Under the pieces are notes generated by a model. The model did not search any database. It worked only from the letters and a program-made list of their open reading frames with translations, and had not been told where the DNA came from. DNA of 49,217 bases, taken from assembly GCA_020883125.1 (NCBI GenBank), contig JAHREW010000047.1, positions 1 to 49,217 of the forward strand. The letters are read 5' to 3'. Made by a program: the position numbers and the translations under genes. Of the stretch, positions 26,369-34,626 are shown piece by piece (the stretch's first letter is position 1; every line of letters begins with the position of its first letter). The DNA comes from Microcoleus sp. CAWBG506 (lineage in GTDB: Bacteria > Cyanobacteriota > Cyanobacteriia > Cyanobacteriales > Microcoleaceae).

Positions 26369-27073
26369 CTAACATAAATGGCGGTAGGAATCAAAAGGCA
26401 GCCCCGTGCGTCGCTTCACATCAATAACTGATTTATATTCGCCTTTAATCTGCCTTTCTGTAACTATTTTCTCGGCCACAACTCTGTCTAAGCCACTGGC
26501 TGTTAATTCGTCTACAGAAAATATATTTAGTCGTTTCCAAGTAAAACTTGCTTCCTTTTGATAATTGTAGCTAAAGCAAATCATCGGGGCGATGCGTCTG
26601 ACGTGACTAGCTGGAACTCCTGCTATTTCTGACAACTCTTCGGCGTGAGTAAAAATATATCCTTCATTTTGCAAAGATTCAATATCATTAGCATAGACGA
26701 TTGGCAATCCCAAAACTCTCACCAAATCATCTTTGGTACACTCATTAATATCTATTTTGCCCCGTATATTTGCCAACTCTTCTGCACTTATTGCACTTGC
26801 AGGAACCAGTAAACCTCTGGGTGCTGTTTTAATGAGATAGCGTTTTTTCAAAGAAAATGCAGTGACAATTTGAGCTATCCAAACCAGCAGGCCTAAATTA
26901 GCTGAAGCCGATAGCGCTACTGCGGCTAAAGTAAAGCCAGCGCCCCACCCGATCCAACTGCGAATATTTGTTTTTTGGCCTGCATAGACGATCGCCAATC
27001 CGCCGAAGTAGGGAATAAAAGAATACCACACCCAATTGGGAGTTTGACGCAGCCAGTGTAAATCTTGAAACAC
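26369..27073 (-). CDS. Membrane protein with two helix-hairpin-helix (ComEA-like) segments
   Basis: 234 residues. Residues about 15-75 contain two or three membrane helices (WYSFIPYFGGLAIVYAG; GAGFTLAAVALSASANLGLLVW). The C-terminal part has two HhH-type segments: IDINECTKDDLVRVLGLPIVYANDI ... EELSEIAGVP, and LNIFSVDELTASGLDRVVAEKIVTERQIKGEYKSVIDV. Such repeats bind DNA non-specifically in ComEA, but membrane proteins of this layout are uncharacterised. No competence genes are nearby. Confidence 0.7.
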   Translation of the reverse strand: MFQDLHWLRQTPNWVWYSFIPYFGGLAIVYAGQKTNIRSWIGWGAGFTLAAVALSASANLGLLVWIAQIVTAFSLKKRYLIKTAPRGLLVPASAISAEELANIRGKIDINECTKDDLVRVLGLPIVYANDIESLQNEGYIFTHAEELSEIAGVPASHVRRIAPMICFSYNYQKEASFTWKRLNIFSVDELTASGLDRVVAEKIVTERQIKGEYKSVIDVKRRTGLPFDSYRHLC

Positions 27074-27168
27074 TTTAATTTTATCCTTAAACAGTTGTTA
27101 TTTTACACTCATTCTTATCCCACTCTTTGAACGGCGGGTTTCCTGCTTCCTGCTTCCTTCATAATTAA

Positions 27169-27516
27169 TTACAAATCTCGCAGCAGTTTGAGTCGTTTTT
27201 CTTCATATTCTTCTGCGGTAATTGCACCCATATCATAAAGTTTTTTGAGATCGGCGATCGCCCCAGTGACATCTGTTGCCGATCGCAGGAAGCGCCCGGA
27301 TTGCAACATACCCGGATTGTACTGTGCTTGAAAAGCTGGTTCCGACATCAGTAGCAAGCCGAGAAAATCAAAAAATGCGATTACTGAGGGAATGAATGTC
27401 AGAGAGAATAGCAAGTATAATACCCCTGCTAAATTATTTCCCAAATAAAATTTGTGGGCTCCAAAGCCTCCTAAAAAGAAAGCCAACAAAACTGCTACTG
27501 TTTTATCTTTAACCAT
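27169..27516 (-). CDS. TM2-domain protein with C-terminal SHOCT motif
   Basis: 115 residues. The TM2 domain (KDKTVAVLLAFFLGGFGAHKFYLGN, followed by a second helix YLLFSLTFIPSVIAFFDFLGLLL) spans about residues 3-62. The end, DLKKLYDMGAITAEEYEEKRLKLL (about 88-111), is a SHOCT helix pair. The combination is common in bacteria; the function is unknown. It is followed by a short gap to the HhH gene on the same strand. Confidence 0.85.
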   Translation of the reverse strand: MVKDKTVAVLLAFFLGGFGAHKFYLGNNLAGVLYLLFSLTFIPSVIAFFDFLGLLLMSEPAFQAQYNPGMLQSGRFLRSATDVTGAIADLKKLYDMGAITAEEYEEKRLKLLRDL

Positions 27517-27584
27517 TTTTTTGTGTGCCCCATTTTTTAAGTGTCACTGCAACTACCTGGCTGGGTAATCTTACTAATCTTGAC

Positions 27585-27797
27585 TCATTTATTTTTAGAT
27601 GTGCGAAACTTAGACATCGCAAAATACAGCAAAACTATACCTGTTTGAGCTTCGAGAATCACCAAGTAGCCTCTCCAGAAATAATTGAGTTCGGTTGCTG
27701 AATTCAGAGAAAATAATAAAAGACCGAAGGCTGCGTAGGGTAAGAAACGCATCCAAGTCCGCGTTCCGTCTAACTTGTGGCTATTATAATTGCTCAT
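27585..27797 (-). CDS. Small membrane protein, unknown
   Basis: 70 residues with two probable membrane helices (MRFLPYAAFGLLLFSLNSA; YLVILEAQTGIVLLYFAM) and a basic end. It precedes the TM2-SHOCT gene on the same strand with 68 bp between and may share its transcript. No family was recognised. Confidence 0.55.
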   Translation of the reverse strand: MSNYNSHKLDGTRTWMRFLPYAAFGLLLFSLNSATELNYFWRGYLVILEAQTGIVLLYFAMSKFRTSKNK

Positions 27798-28032
27798 TGC
27801 GTAAAAGCCTGATTCTTACTTAAGATCTACAGAAAAATTGGCTAAGTTGTCAAGTTGCGTCCTGTACGATCGATCGATCGCGCGAGCTAAAAAGCACCGA
27901 CCAAGATCTAACTCCAATCTTAACGCAAGTTTTTCCGCTCAGCTTCAGGAATTGCGCCCTCAGCACCCTAGGGTACTGAGGATAATCGCCAAAAAAGCAA
28001 ACCAAATTAACAATTATTCACAAAATCCCGAA

Positions 28033-29625
28033 TTAACTCCCGCCGCCCAAAAGAAACAGACTCAGGAGAGTGCCACTATTCCAGAGACTGTGGAGTAGCA
28101 TGGGAGCAAGGAGATTGCGCGATCGCGTGTACACAAATCCCAACACCGCCCCCAAAGTCGCCAAAGGCAGAATTTCCGACACGCTCAAGTGAGCCACAGC
28201 AAACAACAAAGCAGAAGTAGCGATCGCCCCCCAAACAGGCAAATAGCGAGTCAGAGAAGGCAACAGAAAGCCCCGAAACATAATTTCCTCAAAAACCGGA
28301 GCCGCGATCGCCGCCGTGGCAAAAAACACCGCCAAAGCCAGGTTATCCTTACCTTCAAGGACGATCGGCAAAATCGGATTACTACCACCTTGTCCCTGCC
28401 ATAATTGCTGATTGATCAGCGACACCAAAACTACCAAAGGTAAAGCCACAAAATAGCCACCAAAACCCCACCAAAACCAATTTCCCCGCCAATTAATCCG
28501 AAACCAACTTTCAGGTAAAGGCAAAAAAGACCTTACAGAAAAATACAATACCGAAAGTCCCCCCGCCGACAATAATAGATAAGTAGCAAAGATATAAACA
28601 GCCTTACTACGCGGGTCAAAACTAGCAGGATTTAAGTGCAGAACCGACAGAGAAAGTGGCAGCAACAAATAGGGTATCAAGATTTGTCCCACAAAGAAAA
28701 AGCCGACCACAAGTACCTGCCAAACAATCTCGCCATCCCAAGGAACATCCCAATTCAAGCTAGAATTTTGAGCCAAAATTGGTCCAGAACCCGTTGGTTG
28801 TAACTGCTTTATTTGCAACAACCACTGCACGGTCAAACCAGCCAACAACAGCGTACCTATACAAAGTCCGATACCCGGAATCCCAATCACAATCGCCAAC
28901 TTTTCCACAGAATTTTCAGCGATGATTTGTTCAGTAGATTGCAGCGATACCAGGTCTTGAGAACGCTCCTGTAACTTATAAAGTTGAGCCAGAGTACGAT
29001 AGCGAAACCAACCATCTAAAGACTTTTGAATGCTCGATTCAGCATCGGGTAAAAGTTGAGGTGGATTGCTCCAAATTCCCTTTAAAACTGGAGCAGCTTG
29101 AGTGGAAGGGTCAGCATTAGTTTGAGTCTTGTATCTATCGATTAAATCTTGCCAAGTTTGCAGAGCTAGATCAACTTTACCCGTACTAGCCTGCAAAATT
29201 CCCACCCGCAAGTCAAGCTCGCTTTCCAGGGTTGACAACTTGTTGATGGAGTCTTCCAGAGTATTATTCTGAGCAAATTTTATTTTGTTTGCAGTAACAT
29301 CTGAAGAAGCGTTTGGAGTTTCAACTTGTTTAAATTGTGATTGAGTTGTGCTGAGAGTTTTCTGAGTCGAGGTTCGCGCCTCTTGATACTGAGCTAAAGC
29401 CGTATCTAAAGGAGCAGAACCGATAATAGTGTTGCGAGCTGAACTTAAATTAGAATTAGAATTATTTTCCCCCTGCCACTCGGAAGCATGAAGCAGTAAA
29501 TTTGTCTGATAGAGTTCCAGCCGACTTTGAATTTGTGGCTCATTCCAGCTAGCAAGTAAAGACAAACCGACCAAGGCGATCGCGATCGCTGTTAAAATAC
29601 CTAAAAATATCCGCTTTAGTGTCAT
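28033..29625 (-). CDS. CPBP-family intramembrane glutamic protease
   Basis: 530 residues. One N-terminal membrane helix is followed by a large soluble helical region (about 40-240; Gln/Ser-rich, with DLALQTWQDLIDRYKTQTN). A C-terminal CPBP (Abi/Rce1-like) domain with seven or eight helices follows. The motif EEIMFRGFLLP (EExxxR, about 447-457) and the later histidine motif (LLFAVAHLSV) are the active-site signatures. Cyanobacterial members of this long form are uncharacterised. There is no partner in a clear operon. Confidence 0.88.
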   Translation of the reverse strand: MTLKRIFLGILTAIAIALVGLSLLASWNEPQIQSRLELYQTNLLLHASEWQGENNSNSNLSSARNTIIGSAPLDTALAQYQEARTSTQKTLSTTQSQFKQVETPNASSDVTANKIKFAQNNTLEDSINKLSTLESELDLRVGILQASTGKVDLALQTWQDLIDRYKTQTNADPSTQAAPVLKGIWSNPPQLLPDAESSIQKSLDGWFRYRTLAQLYKLQERSQDLVSLQSTEQIIAENSVEKLAIVIGIPGIGLCIGTLLLAGLTVQWLLQIKQLQPTGSGPILAQNSSLNWDVPWDGEIVWQVLVVGFFFVGQILIPYLLLPLSLSVLHLNPASFDPRSKAVYIFATYLLLSAGGLSVLYFSVRSFLPLPESWFRINWRGNWFWWGFGGYFVALPLVVLVSLINQQLWQGQGGSNPILPIVLEGKDNLALAVFFATAAIAAPVFEEIMFRGFLLPSLTRYLPVWGAIATSALLFAVAHLSVSEILPLATLGAVLGFVYTRSRNLLAPMLLHSLWNSGTLLSLFLLGGGS

Positions 29626-29775
29626 TCTGCCTGTTCCGTCCCGCGCGTATCCGTGCCTAAGTCTATTTCGTCTTTAATCATAGGCGGTTGTTAGCGAGAG
29701 TGTCCCCGGAACTGGTAAAATTTCTACTGGCTCATCTTTGGAATCGTTTCAAGCCCCAGATTTATGCCCAGGCTA

Positions 29776-29807
29776 AATCTAAAATCTAAAATCTAAAATC
29801 TAAAATC
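29776..29807. repeat. Heptanucleotide tandem repeat adjoining a start codon
   Basis: CTAAAAT is repeated about four times and ends two bases before the ATG at 29810, taking the place of any ribosome binding site. Confidence 0.8.
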
Positions 29808-29809
29808 GA

Positions 29810-31168
29810 ATGACTACTCGCGTTATCTTAGTCCGTCACGGTCAAAGCACTTACAATCAAGAACGCCGTATCCAAGGCCGTTTGGATAAATCAATTTTGA
29901 CAGAAGCAGGGCGCACCGCCGCGCTTCAGGTAGGCGAAACGCTCAGCAGTATCACCTTTGATGCCGCCTACAGCAGTCCCCTGCAACGAGCCAAAGAAAC
30001 AGCAGAAATTATCGTTTCGCGCTTGACAAATCCGCCTCAACTCCAGCCCACAGATCAATTGATGGAAATCGATTTACCTCTGTGGGAAGGAATGCTACGT
30101 CAAGATGCGATCGACCAATTTCCAGAAGCCTATAAATCTTGGCAGCAAAATCCAGACAAATTTTCGATGAAACTGCCATCAAAGGAAGCAGAACACTTTC
30201 CCGTCTTGGCAATTTTTGCTAACGCTCGTAATTTTTGGAAAGAACTACTATCTAAACATAGTTGTGGCACAATTCTAGTAGTAGCTCATAACGGAATCAA
30301 CCGTGCTCTGATAGCCACAGCATCGGAAATTTCTCCCGCTTACTATCAATCTATTCAGCAGTCAAATTGCGGGATTAGCATTATCAATTTTGGAACTGCT
30401 CCTATTTCCACCAGTGAGCAAGGCGAGCAGCAACAGAAAATAGCAGTTCAACTAGAATCCTTGAATTTAACAGCTCACACGGGAGAAATTTTTCCCAAGC
30501 CAAGAGAGGGAAATCGCGGGCCACGTTTGTTGTTGGTACGTCACGGCGAAACTGACTGGAACAGAGCCGGTAAATTTCAAGGACAAATTGATGTACCACT
30601 CAATGATAATGGTCGCGCACAGTCTGGCAAAGCCGCAGAATTCCTAAAGAATGTAAAATTGGATTTTGCCATCAGTAGTTCGATGTTGCGCCCCAAGGAA
30701 ACAGCGGAAATTATCCTCCAATATCACCCAGACTTGAAGTTAGAACTCCGCGATGAGTTAAGAGAAATCAGTCACGGATTGTGGGAAGGCAAATTTGAGT
30801 CAGAAATAGAATCATCCTATCCGGGTTTGCTGGAAGAATGGAAGACATCTCCTGAGACTGTGCAAATGCCGGAAGGGGAAAATTTGCAGGAAGTTTGGCA
30901 AAGGGCGATCGCCTCTTGGCGAGATATAGTAAAATCAGTTTATGGTACAGGGATTGTGGTTGCTCATGATGCAATAAACAAGGCAATTCTCTGTCATTTG
31001 TTCGGCTTAGAACCGGAACATTTCTGGAAGTTCAAACAGGGAAATGGTGCGGTTAGCGTGATTGATTATCCCCATGGCCCCGAAGGTTTGCCAGTATTGC
31101 AGGCGATGAATGTGACTACTCATTTGAGTGGTAGTGTTTTTGACCAAACCGTGGCGGGTGCACTGTAG
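29810..31168 (+). CDS. Double-domain histidine phosphatase (phosphoglycerate mutase family)
   Basis: 452 residues made of two tandem histidine phosphatase domains. The first has VILVRHGQSTYN (His10) and the second LLLVRHGETDWN (His at about 245); each has its second catalytic His (VVAHNGINRA; IVVAHDAINKA). Tandem forms of this enzyme are typical of cyanobacteria, often annotated as phosphoglycerate mutase; the true substrate is not known. The ATG is preceded by a heptamer repeat with no Shine-Dalgarno sequence. The FGGY kinase follows on the same strand. Confidence 0.88.
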   Translation: MTTRVILVRHGQSTYNQERRIQGRLDKSILTEAGRTAALQVGETLSSITFDAAYSSPLQRAKETAEIIVSRLTNPPQLQPTDQLMEIDLPLWEGMLRQDAIDQFPEAYKSWQQNPDKFSMKLPSKEAEHFPVLAIFANARNFWKELLSKHSCGTILVVAHNGINRALIATASEISPAYYQSIQQSNCGISIINFGTAPISTSEQGEQQQKIAVQLESLNLTAHTGEIFPKPREGNRGPRLLLVRHGETDWNRAGKFQGQIDVPLNDNGRAQSGKAAEFLKNVKLDFAISSSMLRPKETAEIILQYHPDLKLELRDELREISHGLWEGKFESEIESSYPGLLEEWKTSPETVQMPEGENLQEVWQRAIASWRDIVKSVYGTGIVVAHDAINKAILCHLFGLEPEHFWKFKQGNGAVSVIDYPHGPEGLPVLQAMNVTTHLSGSVFDQTVAGAL

Positions 31169-31249
31169 AAATCAACAGTTAAAACTTGAATTATCAAGAA
31201 AAGGAGGTATGCTTCGTAATTGCTTATCATCCGCATACCTCACTTCCTA

Positions 31250-31540
31250 TTATCTCTCTTTTCTCTTTCTCTGCGCTCTCTGCGCTCTCTGTGGTTAAAT
31301 AATTCTTAATGGATTTTTACTTAGGCATAGATTTTGGTACAACAGGTTATCTCTCTTTTCTCTTTCTCTGCGCTCTCTGCGCTCTCTGTGGTTAAATAAT
31401 TCTTAATGGATTTTTACTTAGGCATAGATTTTGGTACAACAGGTTATCTCTCTTTTCTCTTTCTCTGCGCTCTCTGCGCTCTCTGTGGTTAAATAATTCT
31501 TAATGGATTTTTACTTAGGCATAGATTTTGGTACAACAGG
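31250..31540. repeat. Three exact 97-bp tandem copies covering the kinase start
   Basis: Units 31250-31346, 31347-31443 and 31444-31540 are identical. Each contains the leader motif ctctgcgctctctgcgctct, the ATG and the first 13 codons of the FGGY kinase. Only the third copy is in frame with the gene. The ATGs at 31309 and 31406 each open a 28-codon frame (MDFYLGIDFGTTGYLSFLF...) that ends at TAA in the next unit. Confidence 0.97.
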
Positions 31541-32939
31541 AGTGCGATCGACGGCGATCGACTCCCGTGGCAATATACATTGTGAGAAAAACTATAATTT
31601 TAGTCAAGACGACCCAGCATCAGAATTAACATTGCGCTGGCAAAATGCACTCTGGGCGGTAATTGAGCAAATTCCCTTAGCCCTTCGCACTCAAGTAAAA
31701 TCGATCGCCATTGATGGCACTTCCTCCACGGTGATGCTATGTGATACACAAGGTATACCCGTAGAGGAGCCAATTTTATACAACGATGGACGCGGTGTGG
31801 CGGTACTCGATCGACTGCGGGCGATCGCACCAGCCCATCACACGGTATTAAACGCTACATCAAGTCTAGCAAAACTCCTGTGGTGGTTAGAGTACGAAGC
31901 AGAAGATACAGCCCCAAGGGAGTGTGTTCAAACTATCCTACCCGGAGATCCCCCCCAGCCCCCCTTAACAAGGGGGGAGCATTCACTCAAAGTCCCCCTT
32001 ATTAAGGGGGATTTAGGGGGATCTCCGGTGCAAACAGCCCCAAGGTTTTTCCTGCATCAAGCCGATTGGTTAGCCTTTTTGCTACACGGAAAATTGGGAA
32101 TTAGCGACTATCACAATGCTCTGAAATTGGGTTACGATGTTGCCAACTTGTGCTATCCCCATTGGCTGACAGAGGGAATTGCGGGTGTTTCTGGGTCGAT
32201 CGCCCCTATATTACCCCAAGTTGTCGCACCGGGAACGGCGATCGCACCTGTGACACCAGAAATAGGCGATCGATTTAGCTTGCCCCGCGACTGTATCGTT
32301 TGTGCTGGTACAACCGATAGCATAGCAGCCTTTTTAGCTAGCGGCGTCAATTCTCCGGGGGAAGCAGTAACTTCTCTCGGTTCAACTTTAGCCCTCAAAC
32401 TGTTAAGTTATACCCGTGTAGATGATGCCACCTACGGAATTTATAGTCATCGTTTCACCTCCCCTTCACAAGGGGGTGCTGGGGGAGATTTGTGGTTAGT
32501 GGGAGGTGCTTCTAATACCGGAGGTGCTGTGCTGCGGCACTTTTTTACTGATAGTGAATTGGACAATTATAGCCAACAAATTGATCCCCATCGACCGAGT
32601 TTGCTAGATTATTATCCATTGTTAAAAAAAGGCGAGCGTTTTCCCAATAACGACCCAAATTTGCTCCCTAGATTAGAACCTCGTCCTGCTGAGGCTGTGG
32701 ATTTTTTGCACGGTTTGCTAGAAAGTATAGCCCGGATTGAAGGGCGGGGATATGAATTATTGCAGCAGTTGGGTGCAACTCCTTTGACAAATGTTTATAC
32801 GGCTGGTGGTGGGGCAAAAAATCAGGTTTGGGGTGAGATCAGAAAGCGTTATTTGAAAGTTCCTGTGGTAACTCCGGTTCATACTGATGCTGCTTATGGA
32901 AGTGCATTATTGGCTATGGGGAAAATGAAGCAGTTTTAG
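31503..32939 (+). CDS. FGGY-family carbohydrate kinase, D-ribulose-kinase-like
   Basis: 478 residues. The sequence follows the cyanobacterial FGGY kinase that phosphorylates D-ribulose, as I recall it from Synechococcus: LGIDFGTTGVRSTAID, IAIDGTSSTVMLCD, SDYHNALKLGYD, CAGTTDSIAAFLASG, VTSLGSTLALKLLS, GGASNTGGAVLRHFF and YTAGGGAKNQVWGEI. ATP, Mg2+ and sugar residues appear intact. Two stretches are extra relative to that homolog: 42 residues at about 136-177, encoded by an inserted element, and about nine residues near 319-327. The true start is the third of three repeated ATGs. A copy of the leader repeat in reverse lies just after the gene. Confidence 0.88.
   Translation: MDFYLGIDFGTTGVRSTAIDSRGNIHCEKNYNFSQDDPASELTLRWQNALWAVIEQIPLALRTQVKSIAIDGTSSTVMLCDTQGIPVEEPILYNDGRGVAVLDRLRAIAPAHHTVLNATSSLAKLLWWLEYEAEDTAPRECVQTILPGDPPQPPLTRGEHSLKVPLIKGDLGGSPVQTAPRFFLHQADWLAFLLHGKLGISDYHNALKLGYDVANLCYPHWLTEGIAGVSGSIAPILPQVVAPGTAIAPVTPEIGDRFSLPRDCIVCAGTTDSIAAFLASGVNSPGEAVTSLGSTLALKLLSYTRVDDATYGIYSHRFTSPSQGGAGGDLWLVGGASNTGGAVLRHFFTDSELDNYSQQIDPHRPSLLDYYPLLKKGERFPNNDPNLLPRLEPRPAEAVDFLHGLLESIARIEGRGYELLQQLGATPLTNVYTAGGGAKNQVWGEIRKRYLKVPVVTPVHTDAAYGSALLAMGKMKQF
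31920..32033. mobile_element. 114-bp palindromic element inserted in frame, with 12-bp target duplication
   Basis: The direct repeat acagccccaagg stands on both sides (31908-31919 and 32034-32045). Between them is a GC-rich palindromic element with ends ggagatccccc/gggggatctcc and inner stems of ccccctt/aaggggg. Insert plus one repeat is 126 bp (42 codons), so the reading frame is kept and no stop is introduced. Without it the protein reads EAEDTAPRFFLHQADWLA, the expected family spacing. Confidence 0.85.
32457..32483. repeat. Second short in-frame repeat in the kinase
   Basis: acctccccttcacaaggggg and gtgctggg form a short palindromic insert encoding TSPSQGGAG. The homologous protein has YSHKLGGYWLTGG here, so HRF-GDLWLVGG would be the uninterrupted form. 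The borders are approximate. Confidence 0.5.
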
Positions 32940-32977
32940 ATTGGATGTTATTTGGTTGAGGTTTGTCTATGGATGAT

Positions 32978-33010
32978 TTTACCACAGAGAGCGCAGAGAG
33001 CGCAGAGTTA
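32978..33010. repeat. Inverted copy of the kinase leader repeat
   Basis: accacagagagcgcagagag plus cgcagag is the reverse complement of the ctctgcgctctctgcgctct-ctgtggt motif in the 97-bp unit. The kinase gene is therefore bracketed by inverted copies. Further relatives lie at about 35225-35260 and 47795-47825. Confidence 0.75.
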
Positions 33011-33028
33011 TAGAAGAGAGAGATGATA

Positions 33029-34117
33029 TTATTGACAACTTATATACTTAGATTTATAAATCTTCTGAATAGTCCGATCGCACTTAAGTTCAATCGCCAA
33101 ATCCACTCTAGCCTCACCACTAACCATCGACTTAATAAATAACTCTGGATGCAGCGCTTTCCAAAAATATTCCACAAACCGATTAATTTCCAACTCAGTC
33201 ATTCCCGACTTTCCCCTCGCCATCATTTCCTGTTCCGCCTGATTGCGCCAAATTTTAGAAACACGATAATCTTGGGGATACAAAACTATCAATCGATCCA
33301 GGCGATTCCACAGTGGCACATAATCCCATAGTTTAGCATTCATATCACGCGCAAACAGTCGATCGCCCTCTGTGCAAATTGGAAACGGTGCACCCTCCAA
33401 AAACTCATTCAATTGTAGCTCATCCACCGGCTCTACACCCACAAACCAGCCTTCAAACAGTACAATATCCACATCAGAAACATTTTCAGGGGAAATTCTA
33501 TCTCCTGCCCCCCCCCAAGCAGACTTATCAAATCGGGGGATTTTGATATTTTTAACTGATGCTAATTCTTCTTTCCGATTGGAACGCAACTGATCCAAAA
33601 CAGAAATGCCCAATTCAATATCGTGAGTTCCAGGTGGTCCCCGCCAAATTAACCGTGGGTCTTCTTTTTGGAGTTTGAGGCGATCGGCATAAGTCTTGTA
33701 AAGGTCATCCAAAGAAAGGCTGACAGTAGAATAGCCCAATTTACCCAAAATCAGCCGTAAAACCTCAGATAAAGTTGTTTTGCCCGTTCCTTGCCCTCCC
33801 AAAATCCCTTGAATTAAAGGGCGTTTTAAACTTTGTGTTTCAGACGACAATTTCATAGCCAACGGCAGCCAAAGAATCCACAAATTTTCTAGAAAATTAG
33901 TTGACTTTGCGGGAAAAGTATGTAATAAGTTAATAACAGAAAAGAATAAATCGGCTTTGTGGCGAACAACCTCAGCCGCATTTTCGGGAGTAATGCCAAA
34001 AGCAGGCGATCGCAAATCATCAGCAAGTTCCCACAGGGCTAACTGCTCGAAATCACGTTGGATAGGGCAATTTCCAGATCTCCATCCTTCTAAAATTTCC
34101 ACAAGCGTTAAAGTCAT
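33029..34117 (-). CDS. glyK: D-glycerate 3-kinase
   Basis: 362 residues. Cyanobacterial/plant-type glycerate kinase converts D-glycerate to 3-phosphoglycerate, the last step of photorespiration. The P-loop GGQGTGKTT is at 107-115, followed by the conserved SLDDLYKTYADR, RGPPGTHD, IPRFDKSAWGGAGDR and FEGWFVGVEP blocks, all typical of the family. The length is normal. It is convergent with the FGGY kinase and its 3' end abuts the repeat there. Confidence 0.92.
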   Translation of the reverse strand: MTLTLVEILEGWRSGNCPIQRDFEQLALWELADDLRSPAFGITPENAAEVVRHKADLFFSVINLLHTFPAKSTNFLENLWILWLPLAMKLSSETQSLKRPLIQGILGGQGTGKTTLSEVLRLILGKLGYSTVSLSLDDLYKTYADRLKLQKEDPRLIWRGPPGTHDIELGISVLDQLRSNRKEELASVKNIKIPRFDKSAWGGAGDRISPENVSDVDIVLFEGWFVGVEPVDELQLNEFLEGAPFPICTEGDRLFARDMNAKLWDYVPLWNRLDRLIVLYPQDYRVSKIWRNQAEQEMMARGKSGMTELEINRFVEYFWKALHPELFIKSMVSGEARVDLAIELKCDRTIQKIYKSKYISCQ

Positions 34118-34245
34118 AGCAACCTATTCTCAAAACTCACAGCTTTTTCACTCAAAAATGATATCTAAACCTTGTCGGTAATTAGGAATTTTTTAATTCC
34201 TAAAACCATCGATATTATTTTGTTGTGCTTCTTCCATCTTCCTTC

Positions 34246-34578
34246 TCAAGAACCCAGCTTGAAAGCTTCCACAAATAAATTGTAAATCACACCAATTTTC
34301 AGAGCATTGAGCAAATCCACCCACAGAGAACGCACCGCAGGCTGATTGCCACCATAAACAAATCGGTTAACCAATTCAGTCAAAAAAACCAACCAAGCAG
34401 CAGCGACAATATCCCAATTAGCAGATTGTCCCGCAATTGTAGAAATAGCTGTTCCCAAAAAATTTCCGAATAGCAGAGTAATCATAAACAGCGAAATCCG
34501 TCGCCAAGGATTACTCACCCAGCGTCCGAATTGCTGAGCGAGAACATCAATAAATCTATTTATTCGGGTATTCTGCAT
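34246..34578 (-). CDS. DUF565 / Ycf20-like membrane protein
   Basis: 110 residues. NPWRRISLFMITLLFGNFLGTAIST and WDIVAAAWLVFLTELVNRFVYGG give two or three membrane helices and match the Ycf20 (DUF565) family of cyanobacteria and plastids, whose algal and plant members are linked to non-photochemical quenching. It is divergent from the next gene with a 48-bp gap. Confidence 0.85.
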   Translation of the reverse strand: MQNTRINRFIDVLAQQFGRWVSNPWRRISLFMITLLFGNFLGTAISTIAGQSANWDIVAAAWLVFLTELVNRFVYGGNQPAVRSLWVDLLNALKIGVIYNLFVEAFKLGS

Positions 34579-34626
34579 AAAAAACAGTAATTACTATGTG
34601 CCACCTATTTTTAAATCATAAAATCT

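Noticed and set aside
27838..28098. 86-codon plus-strand frame
   Set aside because: It overlaps the end of the CPBP protease gene on the other strand and has no supporting signals.
31250..31540. CRISPR-like array
   Set aside because: The copies are directly adjacent and identical over 97 bp with no spacers, so it is a simple tandem duplication.
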